Numbered from the stretch's first letter, positions 9,345-18,420 are shown. The stretch is 64,000 nucleotides of DNA from AP-15 sp963735445 (GCA_963735445.1 CAVTLC010000008.1:52752-116751), one strand, 5' to 3'. Numbers and translations are program-made. Notes: generated by a model not told the origin, from the sequence alone.

Positions 9345-11143
9345 CAGAACGCCTCGCCAAGGCTGATATAGACTTGGATCGGCGAATCGCTGGGGCGCCG
9401 ATAGAGCGGTGTCGCCAAATCGAGCCGCAACGGCCCAAAAGCCGTGTAATAACGCAGGCCGAGCCCAACCCCGTAAAACAGCCGATTACTGAGCTGCGGC
9501 ACGCTCTTCTCATAATAGCTGCCGGCGTCGATGAACGGGACAACGCCGATCGTTTGCGTAACTTTGACCCGTGCTTCCAAATTTAACACCAGGCTCGATT
9601 TGCCCCCGATCGGATCGTTATTCGGCGCCAGCGGCCCCGCGGTTTGATAAGCGTAGGGTCGGATCGAGCCGCCACCGCCAACATAAATCCGCTGGTCGGC
9701 CGGAAGCTGAAGCAAAGGTGCGCCATCGAGCGACGCCAGCGCCGCGCGGCCGGCAAGCACCGCCCGGGTATTTTCGCCAAGCGGCAAGTATGTGCTCGCC
9801 GACACCTGATTCGACACATAGTTGAGATCCGCCGAAGAGAAGATATGCGACGGCGTCACCGACAACTGTGCGCGATACCCCCGTGTCGGGCTTAAGAGAT
9901 TATCGCTCTCATCGATCTTGAGGTAACCGGGAAGTGCAACGAGCGCGTAGCGCTGGGTACGCTGCGCCGAGGTGATGATAGCGGGCTCGTCAGCGAGCTC
10001 CTCGACATTGGCCTTTTCGAGCTGTAGCCCGATGCCGCCGACCAGATCCCGGGTAAAGCTCCGCTCCACCCCGAGCGTGGTCAATGCCCTTCGGCTGTGG
10101 TACGCGGTCGGCGTATAGTTAGCGATCTCTGCGGTCGCTAAAAAATCCAAGCGCTTGAGCAGAAAATCCGGACGACGGAAATTGCCGTTGAGCGCGTAGA
10201 CCTGTTGTCCGCCGGTCGCGGATAGCCTGAGGTATTCGGCATTACCGAAGAGATTGCGGTTTTCCCAGAAAACCTTGGCGGCGGCACCCTGGCTGGTGTT
10301 GTAACCGACGCCGGCGCCGATCGTGCGGTGCGGGCGCTCGGTTGCATCGATCGCGATCAACGCGGTGCCGGGATTGGCGGGATCAGGGGTCGGCGTAATC
10401 CGCACCGTGCTGAAGAGCCCGCTTTCGATCAGGGCGCGACGTGTCTGCTCGACTTCGGTCGCATTGTAGGCCTCGCCGCGCTGCCAACGGAGCCGACGCT
10501 CGACATAGCCGGGGTTGAGGGTTTTGAGGCCGGCTATCTTGACCGCGCCAAACCGGGTCGCGGGCCCCGGTGCGATCGTATAGGTCACCGCCATCGTGTG
10601 AGTAGCGTGGTCAATCACAACCTTGCGCTTTTCGGCTTTAGCGAACGGATGACCGTTGTTGCCAAACGCCGTCAGCAGCGCGTTTTCGGCTGCGATTACC
10701 GGCTCGGTGCGCGCGACATCGCCGGATTTTAATGGCAGCGGAGCATGGGTCGGAGGAAGCGGCAGCGGCTTTCCGTCAGGCCCGAGGATTGTGAGAGTAT
10801 CCACATGGTATAGCGGCCCCGGGGTGACGGTAACGGTCACCTGCGCCGGATGGTCGGCAGTATCGACTTTGTAGGAGAGCTGCGCGTCCCAATAACCGAG
10901 GCTGTGCGCGGCATCGGCAAGCCGGCCAAGGTCGCCCTCGGCGCGCCGTCGCAAGGCTTCGTCGGACGGTGGCGGGCGGTTTTCAAGCGCTTTGAGCTGC
11001 GAGACCTGATCGAGGAGACCGGAAAGGTCGCTTTCGGTCGCGCCTTTAATCGTCGTTCGGTAGGGAACATCGGCGCGCCCCGCGGCGATCGGGGCCAACG
11101 CCGCGACTAACGCCAATGCGCCAGTAACACGCCGAAACCGCAT
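9344..11143 (-). CDS. tamA: Outer-membrane translocation and assembly module protein TamA (Omp85 family)
   Basis: The product is 599 residues. A signal peptide covers about residues 1-24 (hydrophobic ALALVAALAPIAAG, then RADVPY). POTRA-like repeats follow to about residue 270 and include a FGAVKIAGLKTLNPGYVERRL repeat. The rest is a beta-barrel domain with the Omp85 surface-antigen pattern, ending IQVYISLGEAF with a terminal Phe as expected for Bam-dependent insertion. It is coupled to tamB by a one-base overlap and begins 45 bases after rpmB. Together with TamB it is expected to assemble outer-membrane proteins. Confidence 0.88.
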   Translation of the reverse strand: MRFRRVTGALALVAALAPIAAGRADVPYRTTIKGATESDLSGLLDQVSQLKALENRPPPSDEALRRRAEGDLGRLADAAHSLGYWDAQLSYKVDTADHPAQVTVTVTPGPLYHVDTLTILGPDGKPLPLPPTHAPLPLKSGDVARTEPVIAAENALLTAFGNNGHPFAKAEKRKVVIDHATHTMAVTYTIAPGPATRFGAVKIAGLKTLNPGYVERRLRWQRGEAYNATEVEQTRRALIESGLFSTVRITPTPDPANPGTALIAIDATERPHRTIGAGVGYNTSQGAAAKVFWENRNLFGNAEYLRLSATGGQQVYALNGNFRRPDFLLKRLDFLATAEIANYTPTAYHSRRALTTLGVERSFTRDLVGGIGLQLEKANVEELADEPAIITSAQRTQRYALVALPGYLKIDESDNLLSPTRGYRAQLSVTPSHIFSSADLNYVSNQVSASTYLPLGENTRAVLAGRAALASLDGAPLLQLPADQRIYVGGGGSIRPYAYQTAGPLAPNNDPIGGKSSLVLNLEARVKVTQTIGVVPFIDAGSYYEKSVPQLSNRLFYGVGLGLRYYTAFGPLRLDLATPLYRRPSDSPIQVYISLGEAF

Positions 11144-11188
11144 AATCCCCGGGCGAAGACCCCTCAGGGGCGCCGCGCCGGGCCAAGT

Positions 11189-11479
11189 CTATGCGTTGCG
11201 CCGGGCCGCGGCAGCCTCCACCCGGCGTTTGAGCCGGCGAATCTCGGGCGTCAATTCGCGGTCGGGAGTCGTGCGCAACAGCGCGTCGATGCCGCCTTTA
11301 TGCTCGATCGTGCGGATCGCCGCAGCGCTGACCCGCAACCGGATCGGGCCAAGCACGTCCGACAACACCGAGATCCGCTGCAGGTTTGGCAAAAAGCGGC
11401 GCTTCGTTTTGTTGTTGGCGTGGCTGACGTTATTGCCGACTTGAACGCCTTTACCGGTTAATGCGCATCGCCGCGCCAT
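11189..11479 (-). CDS. rpmB: 50S ribosomal protein L28
   Basis: The product is 96 residues and starts MARRCALTGKGVQVGNNVSHANNK, the unmistakable L28 N-terminus, with KRRFLPNLQ following. The length is normal for the longer alphaproteobacterial form. The open frame extends upstream to 11548, but that part overlaps a promoter -10 element and is not L28. It is the first gene of a likely rpmB-tamA-tamB transcript on the minus strand. L28 is a structural protein of the large ribosomal subunit. Confidence 0.95.
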   Translation of the reverse strand: MARRCALTGKGVQVGNNVSHANNKTKRRFLPNLQRISVLSDVLGPIRLRVSAAAIRTIEHKGGIDALLRTTPDRELTPEIRRLKRRVEAAAARRNA

Positions 11480-11545
11480 TTCTCGACCTCGACAAAACTC
11501 GAAAACCCTGAGCCGCACCAACTCATTCGCGCGGCGCGGGCGCGT

Positions 11546-11574
11546 CATTTACGCTGTCGGCCCCGTCCCGTCAA
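11546..11574 (-). promoter_or_regulatory. Sigma70-type promoter of rpmB
   Basis: On the minus strand TTGACG is followed after exactly 17 bases by TAAATG, close to the vegetative consensus. The -10 element ends 66 bases before the rpmB ATG. Placement directly before a ribosomal protein gene, with no other strong candidate in the 227-base divergent region, supports it. No transcript data. Confidence 0.6.
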
Positions 11575-11706
11575 GAACCGGGGACCAAGCATGTGTATCC
11601 AGTGGGTATCGAGGACGGCCGTTAAGATAATGTGTTCGTCAGCGGTGTCGCCTGTCGCCGGTCGGGTGATGGAGAACGCGCGGCTGATTGACCCGGGGAA
11701 ATCGCC

Positions 11707-12912
11707 ATGTCGACACCGCGAATTATCTTTATCGCCGCGGCCCTCATCGTAGCGCTTTTGCTGATTTGGCATTTGAACCGCGGGCCGAACACCGTGGCGC
11801 TGTCCCGCGTTGGTGCAAGCGAGACCCCGAAAGCCCGAGTGACTCCGATCTCGCCCAGTGTTCTGAGCGTCGCCCTCAAAGAGAAAAATACCTCGCCAGA
11901 CGGTCTCGCCTTGTTGCGTGACGGAACGATCGTCATAGCCGCTCTTCCGGCTCCCGCGATGAGCCAGGCAGATGTCGCGGCCGGCATTGCCTACGAGGAG
12001 ACGCCGCGGCCGGAAGGGCTGCCGGACGACATGCAGCCGCTGCCGGGCGTCGGGGTGCGGTTTCTGTCGATCAGCGCAATCGACGGGTTCCCGATCGCCG
12101 CCGCGCTGTGGCAGCCGCTGGCAAAACCGGCGGCGGCGACGACGTTGCTCGTGCAGGTGCACGGCAGCGGCGGCAATTTCGCCTCGTTGTCGTTGCGGGC
12201 GACCGCCAGCGCCCTCTCGGCTCGCGGCTTTGCGGCGCTGTCGATCAGCACAAGGCAGCACGACGAGCACGTCAACACCGACAATTTTTTCGAGGTCAGG
12301 CGCGACATCGAGGCCGTAGTCCTGACCGCCAAGGCGCTCGGCTACCGCGCCCTTGTCCTGCAAGGCCACAGCCTCGGGACCGCGCAGGTCGCCTTCTACG
12401 CGGCCACCGACTGGGACCCGGCGATTAGGGGCGTCATCCTGACCGGCGCCATCGCAAAACTGCCGTGGAAATCGCGCCACATCCTGATCCAGGACGAAGA
12501 CGCCTACCGGGCGCTGGCGCAGGCAGCGCGCGACGCCGTGCGCGCCGGCCGGCCGGAGGCGACATTGCCGATGCCGATGGGCTGGATCGGCGGCCGGCAG
12601 GCGCCGGTGACGGCGCAGCATTTTCTGACCTACCGCGACGAAGCCGCGAGCGCCGCCGACACGACCTTTTGGATCGCGCGCATCCCGCGCCCGATCCTGC
12701 TGGTGCGCGATGCGGCCGACGGCGTCGTGCTGCCGTTCGAGCCCTACATGCTACTGAGCGCGGCGCGCGCCGAGGGTTCGCTCGTCCCCGAGATCCGCTA
12801 CGTGCTGCTGCCCAACCCCCGCCCGCCGAGCCTCGAGGGACACATCTTTGCCAACAACACCGGGCCGCTGGCCGAGGCGATCGCGTCCTGGCTCGCCGAG
12901 CGCGGGCTGTAG
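11707..12912 (+). CDS. Membrane-anchored alpha/beta hydrolase
   Basis: The product is 401 residues. Residues 5-22 form a hydrophobic signal anchor, so the catalytic domain probably faces the periplasm. The alpha/beta hydrolase core shows the oxyanion-loop motif VHGSGGN (from residue 151), the nucleophile elbow GHSLG with Ser222 and a late His in GHIFANNTGP. The acid residue is plausibly in VRDAADG. Substrate is unknown. The family includes esterases and lipases. The next 106 bases lead into the decayed IS110 transposase, so this gene marks the left limit of that insertion. Confidence 0.75.
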   Translation: MSTPRIIFIAAALIVALLLIWHLNRGPNTVALSRVGASETPKARVTPISPSVLSVALKEKNTSPDGLALLRDGTIVIAALPAPAMSQADVAAGIAYEETPRPEGLPDDMQPLPGVGVRFLSISAIDGFPIAAALWQPLAKPAAATTLLVQVHGSGGNFASLSLRATASALSARGFAALSISTRQHDEHVNTDNFFEVRRDIEAVVLTAKALGYRALVLQGHSLGTAQVAFYAATDWDPAIRGVILTGAIAKLPWKSRHILIQDEDAYRALAQAARDAVRAGRPEATLPMPMGWIGGRQAPVTAQHFLTYRDEAASAADTTFWIARIPRPILLVRDAADGVVLPFEPYMLLSAARAEGSLVPEIRYVLLPNPRPPSLEGHIFANNTGPLAEAIASWLAERGL

Positions 12913-13018
12913 CCTTGAAGGCTGACCGACCGAAGACACGCGCGAGCTGGGGTAATCGGAGCCGGGCCCAAGGCCTCTATCGTTGCGCCGGTTCGTCCGG
13001 TTTCACCAGCAGGCGATC

Positions 13019-14058
13019 ATGGGTGTGTTCATTGCAGTCGACGTCTCGCTCAACAAGACGGCGGTATGCGTGTCGATCGCGAGGGCGCGTTGCTCTGGCA
13101 AGGAAAGGTGCCGAGCGAACCAAGTCCGCTGATAGTTCGGCTCGCGCAGTGGTCCGGCGCAATCGACCTCGCCGGGATCGAGGCCTGCCCGTTGTTGGAA
13201 TGGCTGCATCGTGCTTTGCGAGAAGCCGGCGTACCGATCGTGTGCATCGAGGCGCGGCACGCTCAGCGATTCCTTTCCTCGCGGCCGGTCAAAACCGATA
13301 GAAACGACGCCCGCGGCATCGCCGAAATGATGCGCCTTGGCCACTACCGGCCGGTTCACGTCAAATCGCCGGCGGCGCAAACGGTGCGAACAACGCTGGC
13401 CGTGCGAATGCAGCTCGTGGCCTCGCGGCTGCAAATCGAAAACACGATCCGTGGTCTGCTCAAAGTCTATGGGTTGAAGTTCGGCGCGATACACTGCAAT
13501 CGCTTCGCGGCGCGCGTCGCCGAATTGCTGGATATGGCGGCGCTGTCGCAACTAACGGCGAGATCGAGCCGCTGCTGCGTGTGCGGGAAACTATGCGCGC
13601 GGAGAGAAAAGCGTTTGATCGGACCTTCGCGTCGCTGTCGCGTCAGGACGAGGTTGCGCGCCGGCTGATGAGCTTCCCCGGCGTCGGTCCGGTGACCAGC
13701 CTTAGCCTATAAGGCTACGGTCGACGATACGAGCCGCTTCGTCACTTCAAAGGCACTCGGCGCGCATCTCGGGCTAACGCCGCGTGTGTATCAGTCCGGC
13801 GAGATCGACCGCTCCGGCCATATCAGCAGTGTGGCGACCGGATGCTGCGCCACCTGCTCTACGAAGCCGCGTCGGTGCTGATGACACGCACACGCAAATG
13901 GTCACGGCTGCGGGCTTGGCATCTCCGTCGCTAAGCGGCCCGGCATGAAGCGCGCTACAGTGGCCGTCGCGCGGAAGCTGGCGGTGATCATGCACCGCAT
14001 CTGGGTGACCGGCGGCAAATTCGAGTTTGGCACTCCGGTCGCCGCGACCGCGGCGTAA
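13019..14058 (+). mobile_element. IS110-family transposase remnant, at least four frameshifts
   Basis: Joining frames gives a transposase of about 345 residues, the normal IS110 length. The DEDD-type N-terminus begins MGVFIAVDVSLNKTAVCV. Next come RPVKTDRNDARGIAEMMRLGHYRPVHVKS and LQIENTIRGLLKVYG, then the C-terminal domain with FPGVGPVTSL, LGAHLGLTPRVYQSGEIDRSG (catalytic Ser in YQSG) and TVAVARKLAVIMHRIW. Frame breaks sit near 13064 (one G lost in GTGGTC), 13707 (one A gained), 13830 (one base lost) and 13916 (two bases lost), with another likely near 13555. The element cannot make an active transposase as written. IS110 elements have no long terminal inverted repeats, so the exact ends cannot be fixed from one copy. 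Confidence 0.85.
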
Positions 14059-14535
14059 GATAGGCCAGGCGCTGCGCCGATTAACGGCCGCGTAGACCGA
14101 GCCGGACGTCGGGAACGGTCAAGTCCGTCACGATCCCCATGGCGCCGAACAAAACGCTGTTCGGTAAACCACGTGCTGTGAGCTTGGACGGCCGATCCCT
14201 CGAACCCCATCATCGGGCGGCCTATTAGCAGGCCGACCCCGGACAGAAGCGAGATCCGGTTAAGTCAGCGCGGCTGTGTGGCTGCTCACGGTAGCGCCGG
14301 GGCTCCGCCCCCGTCTTGGTCAAGGGCATCCAAGCAGCGCCATGCGCCGCTCCGACCCTCCCTTGACCAAGCTCGCCCCGCTCTCGCCGAGAGGCAAGGG
14401 TGCGGATGACCGCACCCAGTTTCAGAAAGGAGGTGGAAAGCGGTCTTTCGCGAAGAAGACGGGTCAGCGGCGGGGTAGCGCCGACAGCGGACCGTCGTCC
14501 CGAAGCCACGATCGACTACTGCGCGCCGATAGCGG
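14059..14535. other. Gene-free, structured 3' flank of the IS110 remnant
   Basis: No coding frame here is convincing. The stretch contains a GC hairpin (GGGGCTCCGCCCC near 14300) and a perfect 12-base inverted repeat, CTTGGTCAAGGG at 14315-14326 and CCCTTGACCAAG at 14360-14371. A purine-rich GAAAGGAGGTGGAAAG lies near 14426. The first 180 bases look like continuing IS110 right-end sequence. Noncoding IS110/IS1111 ends can encode a bridge RNA, and this stretch is the best local candidate, but that is inference only. Confidence 0.45.
14315..14371. repeat. 12-base perfect inverted repeat, 33-base loop
   Basis: CTTGGTCAAGGG and its exact reverse complement CCCTTGACCAAG are separated by 33 bases. 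An RNA from either strand would fold into a 12-bp stem. There is no U tract after it, so it is not a typical terminator. Confidence 0.6.
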
Positions 14536-15129
14536 TCATGCCAAAACCATGCCGCCCGAAGACCTCTTACGTCGAATTTCAGTCGGCGCCCTTCCGTAGA
14601 CTTCGGCGAAGACGGAGTTGAACCGGCGCAGACTGCCAAAGCCCGCCCGCATCGCGATCTCGGTCATCGGCAGGCTCGTCTCGTCGATCAGCCGTTTGGC
14701 CCGCTGCACCCGTGCAGTCCTGGCCACCTTCGAAGGACTTGCTTGCAGGTGACGGGCGAATAGCCGCGTCAGTTGCCTTGCCCCGACACCAAGGCGCTCA
14801 GCGAGGCGTTCGACGGTAACCCCCTCCGCATCGAGCGCGCCGTCCTCGACGATAAGCCGCAGCGCTCTTTCAACTGTCGCCCTGCTGCCGATCCATGCGC
14901 TGCAGAACGGAGCGGTCTCAGGCCGGCACCGCAGGCAAGGACGGAAACCCGCCGCTTCGGCTGCCGCGGCCGACGGAAAAAACGAAACATTGCCGGACTG
15001 AGCGGGGCGCACTGGACACACCGGCCGGCAGTAAATACCGGTGCTGTGAACGCCGGTATAGAACCGCCCGTCATAGACCGGATCTCGCGCCAAGCGCGCC
15101 CGATCGCATTCTGCGAAGTCCAACTGCAT
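14536..15129 (-). CDS. Ada-type methylphosphotriester-DNA methyltransferase / AraC-type regulator (possibly a truncated AlkA fusion)
   Basis: The product is 197 residues from the ATG at 15129. A GTG two codons earlier is possible, and neither start has a good ribosome binding site. The N-terminal Ada zinc module has four ligand cysteines (Cys34, Cys38, Cys65, Cys68 in YCRPVCPVRP and FRPCLRCRP). From about residue 80 an AraC-type double helix-turn-helix follows (LAERLGVGARQLTRLF, then MTEIAMRAGFGSLRRFNSVF). This architecture repairs DNA phosphotriesters and activates alkylation-response genes, as AdaA does in Bacillus. In related alphaproteobacteria the same start usually continues into an AlkA glycosylase domain. 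Here it stops shortly after YGRAPTEIRRKR, right beside the IS110 flank, so the glycosylase half may have been deleted. Confidence 0.75.
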   Translation of the reverse strand: MQLDFAECDRARLARDPVYDGRFYTGVHSTGIYCRPVCPVRPAQSGNVSFFPSAAAAEAAGFRPCLRCRPETAPFCSAWIGSRATVERALRLIVEDGALDAEGVTVERLAERLGVGARQLTRLFARHLQASPSKVARTARVQRAKRLIDETSLPMTEIAMRAGFGSLRRFNSVFAEVYGRAPTEIRRKRSSGGMVLA

Positions 15130-15354
15130 GGACACGATAATACTCGCGGTCGCTGCTTAGGACCGACGCCCTTTTGGGGATGGAGTCCGGTTTTGGCCAG
15201 CGATAGCGGCCACTTTCCACTACATCTGACGGCGGAATTTGGGGCGCTGTTCGCCCTCTCTTAGGCAGCTTGGGCACTGACGCAGGGTCGCGGGAGACAT
15301 CTTCAGCGCGACAGGGGAGGCGCACCCCGTGGGCAGCAAAAGCGGGAGACGGGA

Positions 15355-16149
15355 TTGCCGCAGCAGCATCGAAGCATCGACGTCGGTGACGCGACGTTGG
15401 AATGCACACTTTGCGGTTCGGGCGCACCAGTCGTGTTGCTCGCGAATGCGGGCTGTAGCACCGGATATTTTGATCAGCTGGCGCGCACGCTGGTTACCGG
15501 AGGATTCCAGACGATCTCGATAAATATCCGTGGCGTCGGCGGCAGTCGCGGTTCCCTCGATAGCGCGACCTTGCACGATCTGGCCGGTGATGTCGCTGGC
15601 GTCATTAAGGCGATCGGCTGTGGTCCGGCGCACTTGGTCGGACACGCCTTCGGCAACCGGATCGCCCGCTGTCTGGCAGTCGATCAGCCGCCGCTGGTTC
15701 GCACCGTGACGCTGCTTGCAGCGGGTGGCCTCATCGCGCCCCCGACGGGGCCGATCGGCACGCATTTTCGCAATGCGACACAGGCCAAGATGAATGGCAG
15801 CGATTGCGTCACCGTGCTGGGCGCGCGCTGGCTCTCGCCAGCGTCCGATCCGAAAATACTCGCGCACGTCGAGTGCTGGCCCGCGGTCTTTGTCGCGCAT
15901 CTCGCGACCAGTCGGAACATGCCTCTCGAATATTGGTGGAGCGCCGGTACTGCCCCCCTTCTCGTGATCCAGGGGCTCGATGATGAAGCGGCGCCGCCGG
16001 GGAATGGGCATGCGTTGCGCGAGCAGTTGGGCGAGCGGGTGCGGCTCGTTGATCTACCTCGTGCCGGGCACTTTCTGCTGTTGGAACAGCCAGAAGCCGT
16101 GGCGCGGGCCGTGTCCGAATTTCTCGGGGCCGACAAGGTTCCGGGCTGA
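15355..16149 (+). CDS. Alpha/beta hydrolase-fold protein with Ala at the nucleophile position
   Basis: The product is 264 residues. The fold is clear: a strand-turn VVLLANAGCSTGYFDQLA, IRGVGGSRG, the elbow LVGHAFGNRIAR and a C-terminal DLPRAGHFLLLEQPE with the catalytic-type His. At the elbow the usual Ser is Ala98 (GHAFG), so ordinary ester hydrolysis by a Ser nucleophile is unlikely. Close relatives with GHAFGN are, from memory, a recurring subgroup, so this is probably not a sequencing slip. The start is TTG at 15355, chosen because AGCGGGAGACGGGA precedes it. It is followed after 32 bases by the GST gene, and the two may be cotranscribed. Confidence 0.7.
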   Translation: MPQQHRSIDVGDATLECTLCGSGAPVVLLANAGCSTGYFDQLARTLVTGGFQTISINIRGVGGSRGSLDSATLHDLAGDVAGVIKAIGCGPAHLVGHAFGNRIARCLAVDQPPLVRTVTLLAAGGLIAPPTGPIGTHFRNATQAKMNGSDCVTVLGARWLSPASDPKILAHVECWPAVFVAHLATSRNMPLEYWWSAGTAPLLVIQGLDDEAAPPGNGHALREQLGERVRLVDLPRAGHFLLLEQPEAVARAVSEFLGADKVPG

Positions 16150-16181
16150 TGACACCGCACTGATACGATGGAGAATCTCCG

Positions 16182-17099
16182 ATGGCCGACATCATCTTGC
16201 ACCATTACGACACCTCTCCCTATTCGGAGAAAGTCCGGCTCGGCTTTGGGCTCAAAGGCCTCGCCTGGGCATCGGTCGAGCTTCCCCAGATCATGCCGAA
16301 ACCGAATCTGACGGCGCTGACGGGAGGCTACCGCAAGACGCCGGTTCTGCAGATTGGCGCGGACATCTATTGCGACAGCCAACTGATCATGCGTGAACTC
16401 GAACGCCGGTACCCCACTCCGAGCTTTTATCCGGTCGGTCGCGGTGCGGCCGACGCGCTTGCCTGGTGGGCGGAGAAGACCATGTTCCTCCCCGCCGTCA
16501 GCATCGTCTTCGCCAAGCGGCCCGAGGTGTTGCCTGAGGGGTTTCTCGAAGACCGGGTCAAGTTCTCCGGCCGAAATATCGATCCCGTCGTAATGATGGC
16601 GGCGGTGCCCAACCATCTTGATCAGCTACGCGCGCATTTCGCTTGGCTGGATCAGACGCTGGCTGACGGGCGCCCATTCTTGCAAGGCCCCGCCGCTGGC
16701 CTCGCCGATCTCGCCGCCTACCATCCGGTTTGGTTCTTGCGACAGAATTTCGGATCGGCCGCGGCGCCGCTCGACGGCTTTCCGATGCTCCTGACTTGGG
16801 CTGAGCGCATTGCGGCTATCGGCCATGGCAGCCGAAGCCAAATGAGCGCGCAACAAGCGCTTGATATAGCAAGGGATGCCACATCGATCGCCAGGGCGAG
16901 CGTCGATCCGCAGGATCGCATCGGTCGGAAACCTGGCCAGACCATTACCGTAACGCCGGACGATACTGGACGCGACCCGGTTGTCGGTGAATTGGTCGCC
17001 TCGGACGTCCATGAGATCGTGATCCGACGCAGTGATCGCGAGATCGGCGAGGTTTGCGTGCATTTTCCACGCGCCGGCTTTGTGGTTGCACCGCCATAA
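16182..17099 (+). CDS. Glutathione S-transferase family protein
   Basis: The product is 305 residues. A thioredoxin-fold N-terminal domain (ILHHYDTSPYSEKVRLGFGLKGL, with the cis-Pro segment RKTPVLQIG and the glutathione-contact CDSQLIMRELERRYP) is followed by an all-helical C-terminal domain to about residue 225 and an 80-residue extra C-terminal beta-rich segment. Ser replaces Cys in the SPYSEK active-site turn, as in many bacterial members. GGAGAATCTCCG precedes the ATG. The extension makes it longer than a standard 210-residue GST and matches a subgroup seen in proteobacteria. Substrate is unknown. Confidence 0.8.
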   Translation: MADIILHHYDTSPYSEKVRLGFGLKGLAWASVELPQIMPKPNLTALTGGYRKTPVLQIGADIYCDSQLIMRELERRYPTPSFYPVGRGAADALAWWAEKTMFLPAVSIVFAKRPEVLPEGFLEDRVKFSGRNIDPVVMMAAVPNHLDQLRAHFAWLDQTLADGRPFLQGPAAGLADLAAYHPVWFLRQNFGSAAAPLDGFPMLLTWAERIAAIGHGSRSQMSAQQALDIARDATSIARASVDPQDRIGRKPGQTITVTPDDTGRDPVVGELVASDVHEIVIRRSDREIGEVCVHFPRAGFVVAPP

Positions 17100-17305
17100 C
17101 CGGTAGTGCGCCGATGCCCAACTCACCGACAGGAAGGTATTCGTCAGGTCGGGAAGGCTATGCGTTTTGCTAACTGCGGTGGGTGGTCCGACGCGAGTTG
17201 GGCCCCACTGAAGCCGGTGTCCGGTCAAAGCCGGCGCGAGGCGTGATCCAGCTGTTACGGCCGGAGCGGCTTGGTCGCTCGTTGCCGCAACAAAAGGAGG
17301 GTGAA

Positions 17306-18043
17306 ATGAACCAAGTCGAAAAGGCCGCCCGATTTGCCGAGCTCCACGTCAAAGGCGCGCCGCTGCTGCTGTACAATGCGTGGGACCGCCGGCACTGCGA
17401 AATCGATCCTGGACGCGGGCGCAAAAGCGATTGCGACCAGCAGCTCGGCGGTCGCGGAAGCGCAGGGTTACAGGGACGGCGAAGCCATTCCGTTCACGCT
17501 CGTCGAGCAGATCATTGCGCGCATCGTAACCACGATCGATGCACCTGTGTCCGTCGACTTCGAAGGGGGCTACAGCAACGACAATGGTGCGCTGGCCGAA
17601 AATGTGGCCCACCTCCTTGAACTCGGTATCATCGGGATCAATTTCGAAGACCGCGTCGTCCAGGGCGCCGGGCTCTACCCAATCGACCAGCACGCCCGGC
17701 GGATCGCAGCCATTCGTGAAGCTGCGGAGGTGAAGGGCGTCGACCTCTTTATCAATGCGCGGACAGATCTGTTTCTGGGTCAACAAGGCGACCCGGCAAA
17801 CTCTATTTACGACGCTCTGGACCGCGCAAAAGCCTATGCGGCCGCAGGAGCGTCCGGGACGATGCGTTGATCGGCCGGATCTGCGATGGCGTTACGCTCC
17901 CTGTCAATGTGATGGTCATGGAAGGCGTGCCGTCGACGAGGCGCTTGTCCGAGCTTGGTGTCGCGCGCGTCAGCTACGGCGCAATTCCCTATGTCCGCGC
18001 GATGAAGGCTCTCGGAGAGGATGCGCGGCAAGTCCTTCCGTAA
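17306..18043 (+). pseudogene. Isocitrate lyase/PEP mutase family protein, frameshifted with a small internal deletion
   Basis: The start MNQVEKAARFAELHVKG follows AGGAGGGTGAA. After LLLYNAWD one extra C shifts the frame near 17390. The second frame carries the family core, AGTAKSILDAGAKAIATSS, SVDFEGGYSND, GINFEDRVV and FINARTDLFL, where the acidic residues bind Mg2+. Near 17860 the reading moves to a third frame (DDALIGRICDGVTLPVNVMVMEGVPS) and stops at 18043. About ten residues usually present between AGASG and the VDEALI segment are missing. Intact relatives act on oxaloacetate-like or phosphonopyruvate-like substrates. As written the gene cannot make the full enzyme. Confidence 0.75.
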
Positions 18044-18089
18044 GAAGGTCAGTTCAGCACAGATGACGACGGCGGCACTCCGATTACAG

Positions 18090-18262
18090 AAGGGATCCTC
18101 ACTGTATGGCCGAGACCCGCGCCGGACCCCGGCTGGAGCCGTGGCGTCGGTGGTCCGCTACGAGCGCCAGCAGCCCGGCGAGATCATCCACCCTGAAAAC
18201 AGTTCAATTGTGGGAAAAGGGCTTGGCGCTCCGGGGCCTGTCAGGAGATAGGTCGCGCGTTA
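18090..18262 (+). mobile_element. Possible IS481-type transposase scrap
   Basis: One frame contains VVRYERQQPGEIIH preceded by a Leu/Glu/Pro-containing stretch. That block matches the '.VRRYER..PGE.IH.D.KKLGR' region of IS481-family transposases as I remember it. The expected continuation is out of frame or degraded, and nothing before or after is recognisable. Too short to be functional. Confidence 0.4.
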
Positions 18263-18307
18263 CCTATTAAGCCCAGCAAATCTCACGCTCGCACCCGCCT
18301 CTTTTCT

Positions 18308-18420
18308 CGTCATGCCCGCGAAAGCGTCGCGAGCGGGCACCCAGGCCTGCCGCTGGCTAGACCAAGAGGCGGCCACTCGGTGAGCGGCGGCCCTGGACCC
18401 CCGCTTCCGCGGGCGTGACG
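18308..18420. repeat. Palindromic intergenic repeat (REP-like)
   Basis: CGTCATGCCCGCGAAAGC at 18308-18325 faces GCTTCCGCGGGCGTGACG at 18403-18420, with 16 of 18 positions complementary. The inner parts carry the GGGCACCCAGG and CCTGGACCCCCGC boxes. This is the common alphaproteobacterial 'CGTCAT.CCCGCG...ATCCA...TGGA.CCCCGC...GATGACG' type. It lies just before the acyl-CoA ligase gene. Confidence 0.75.
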
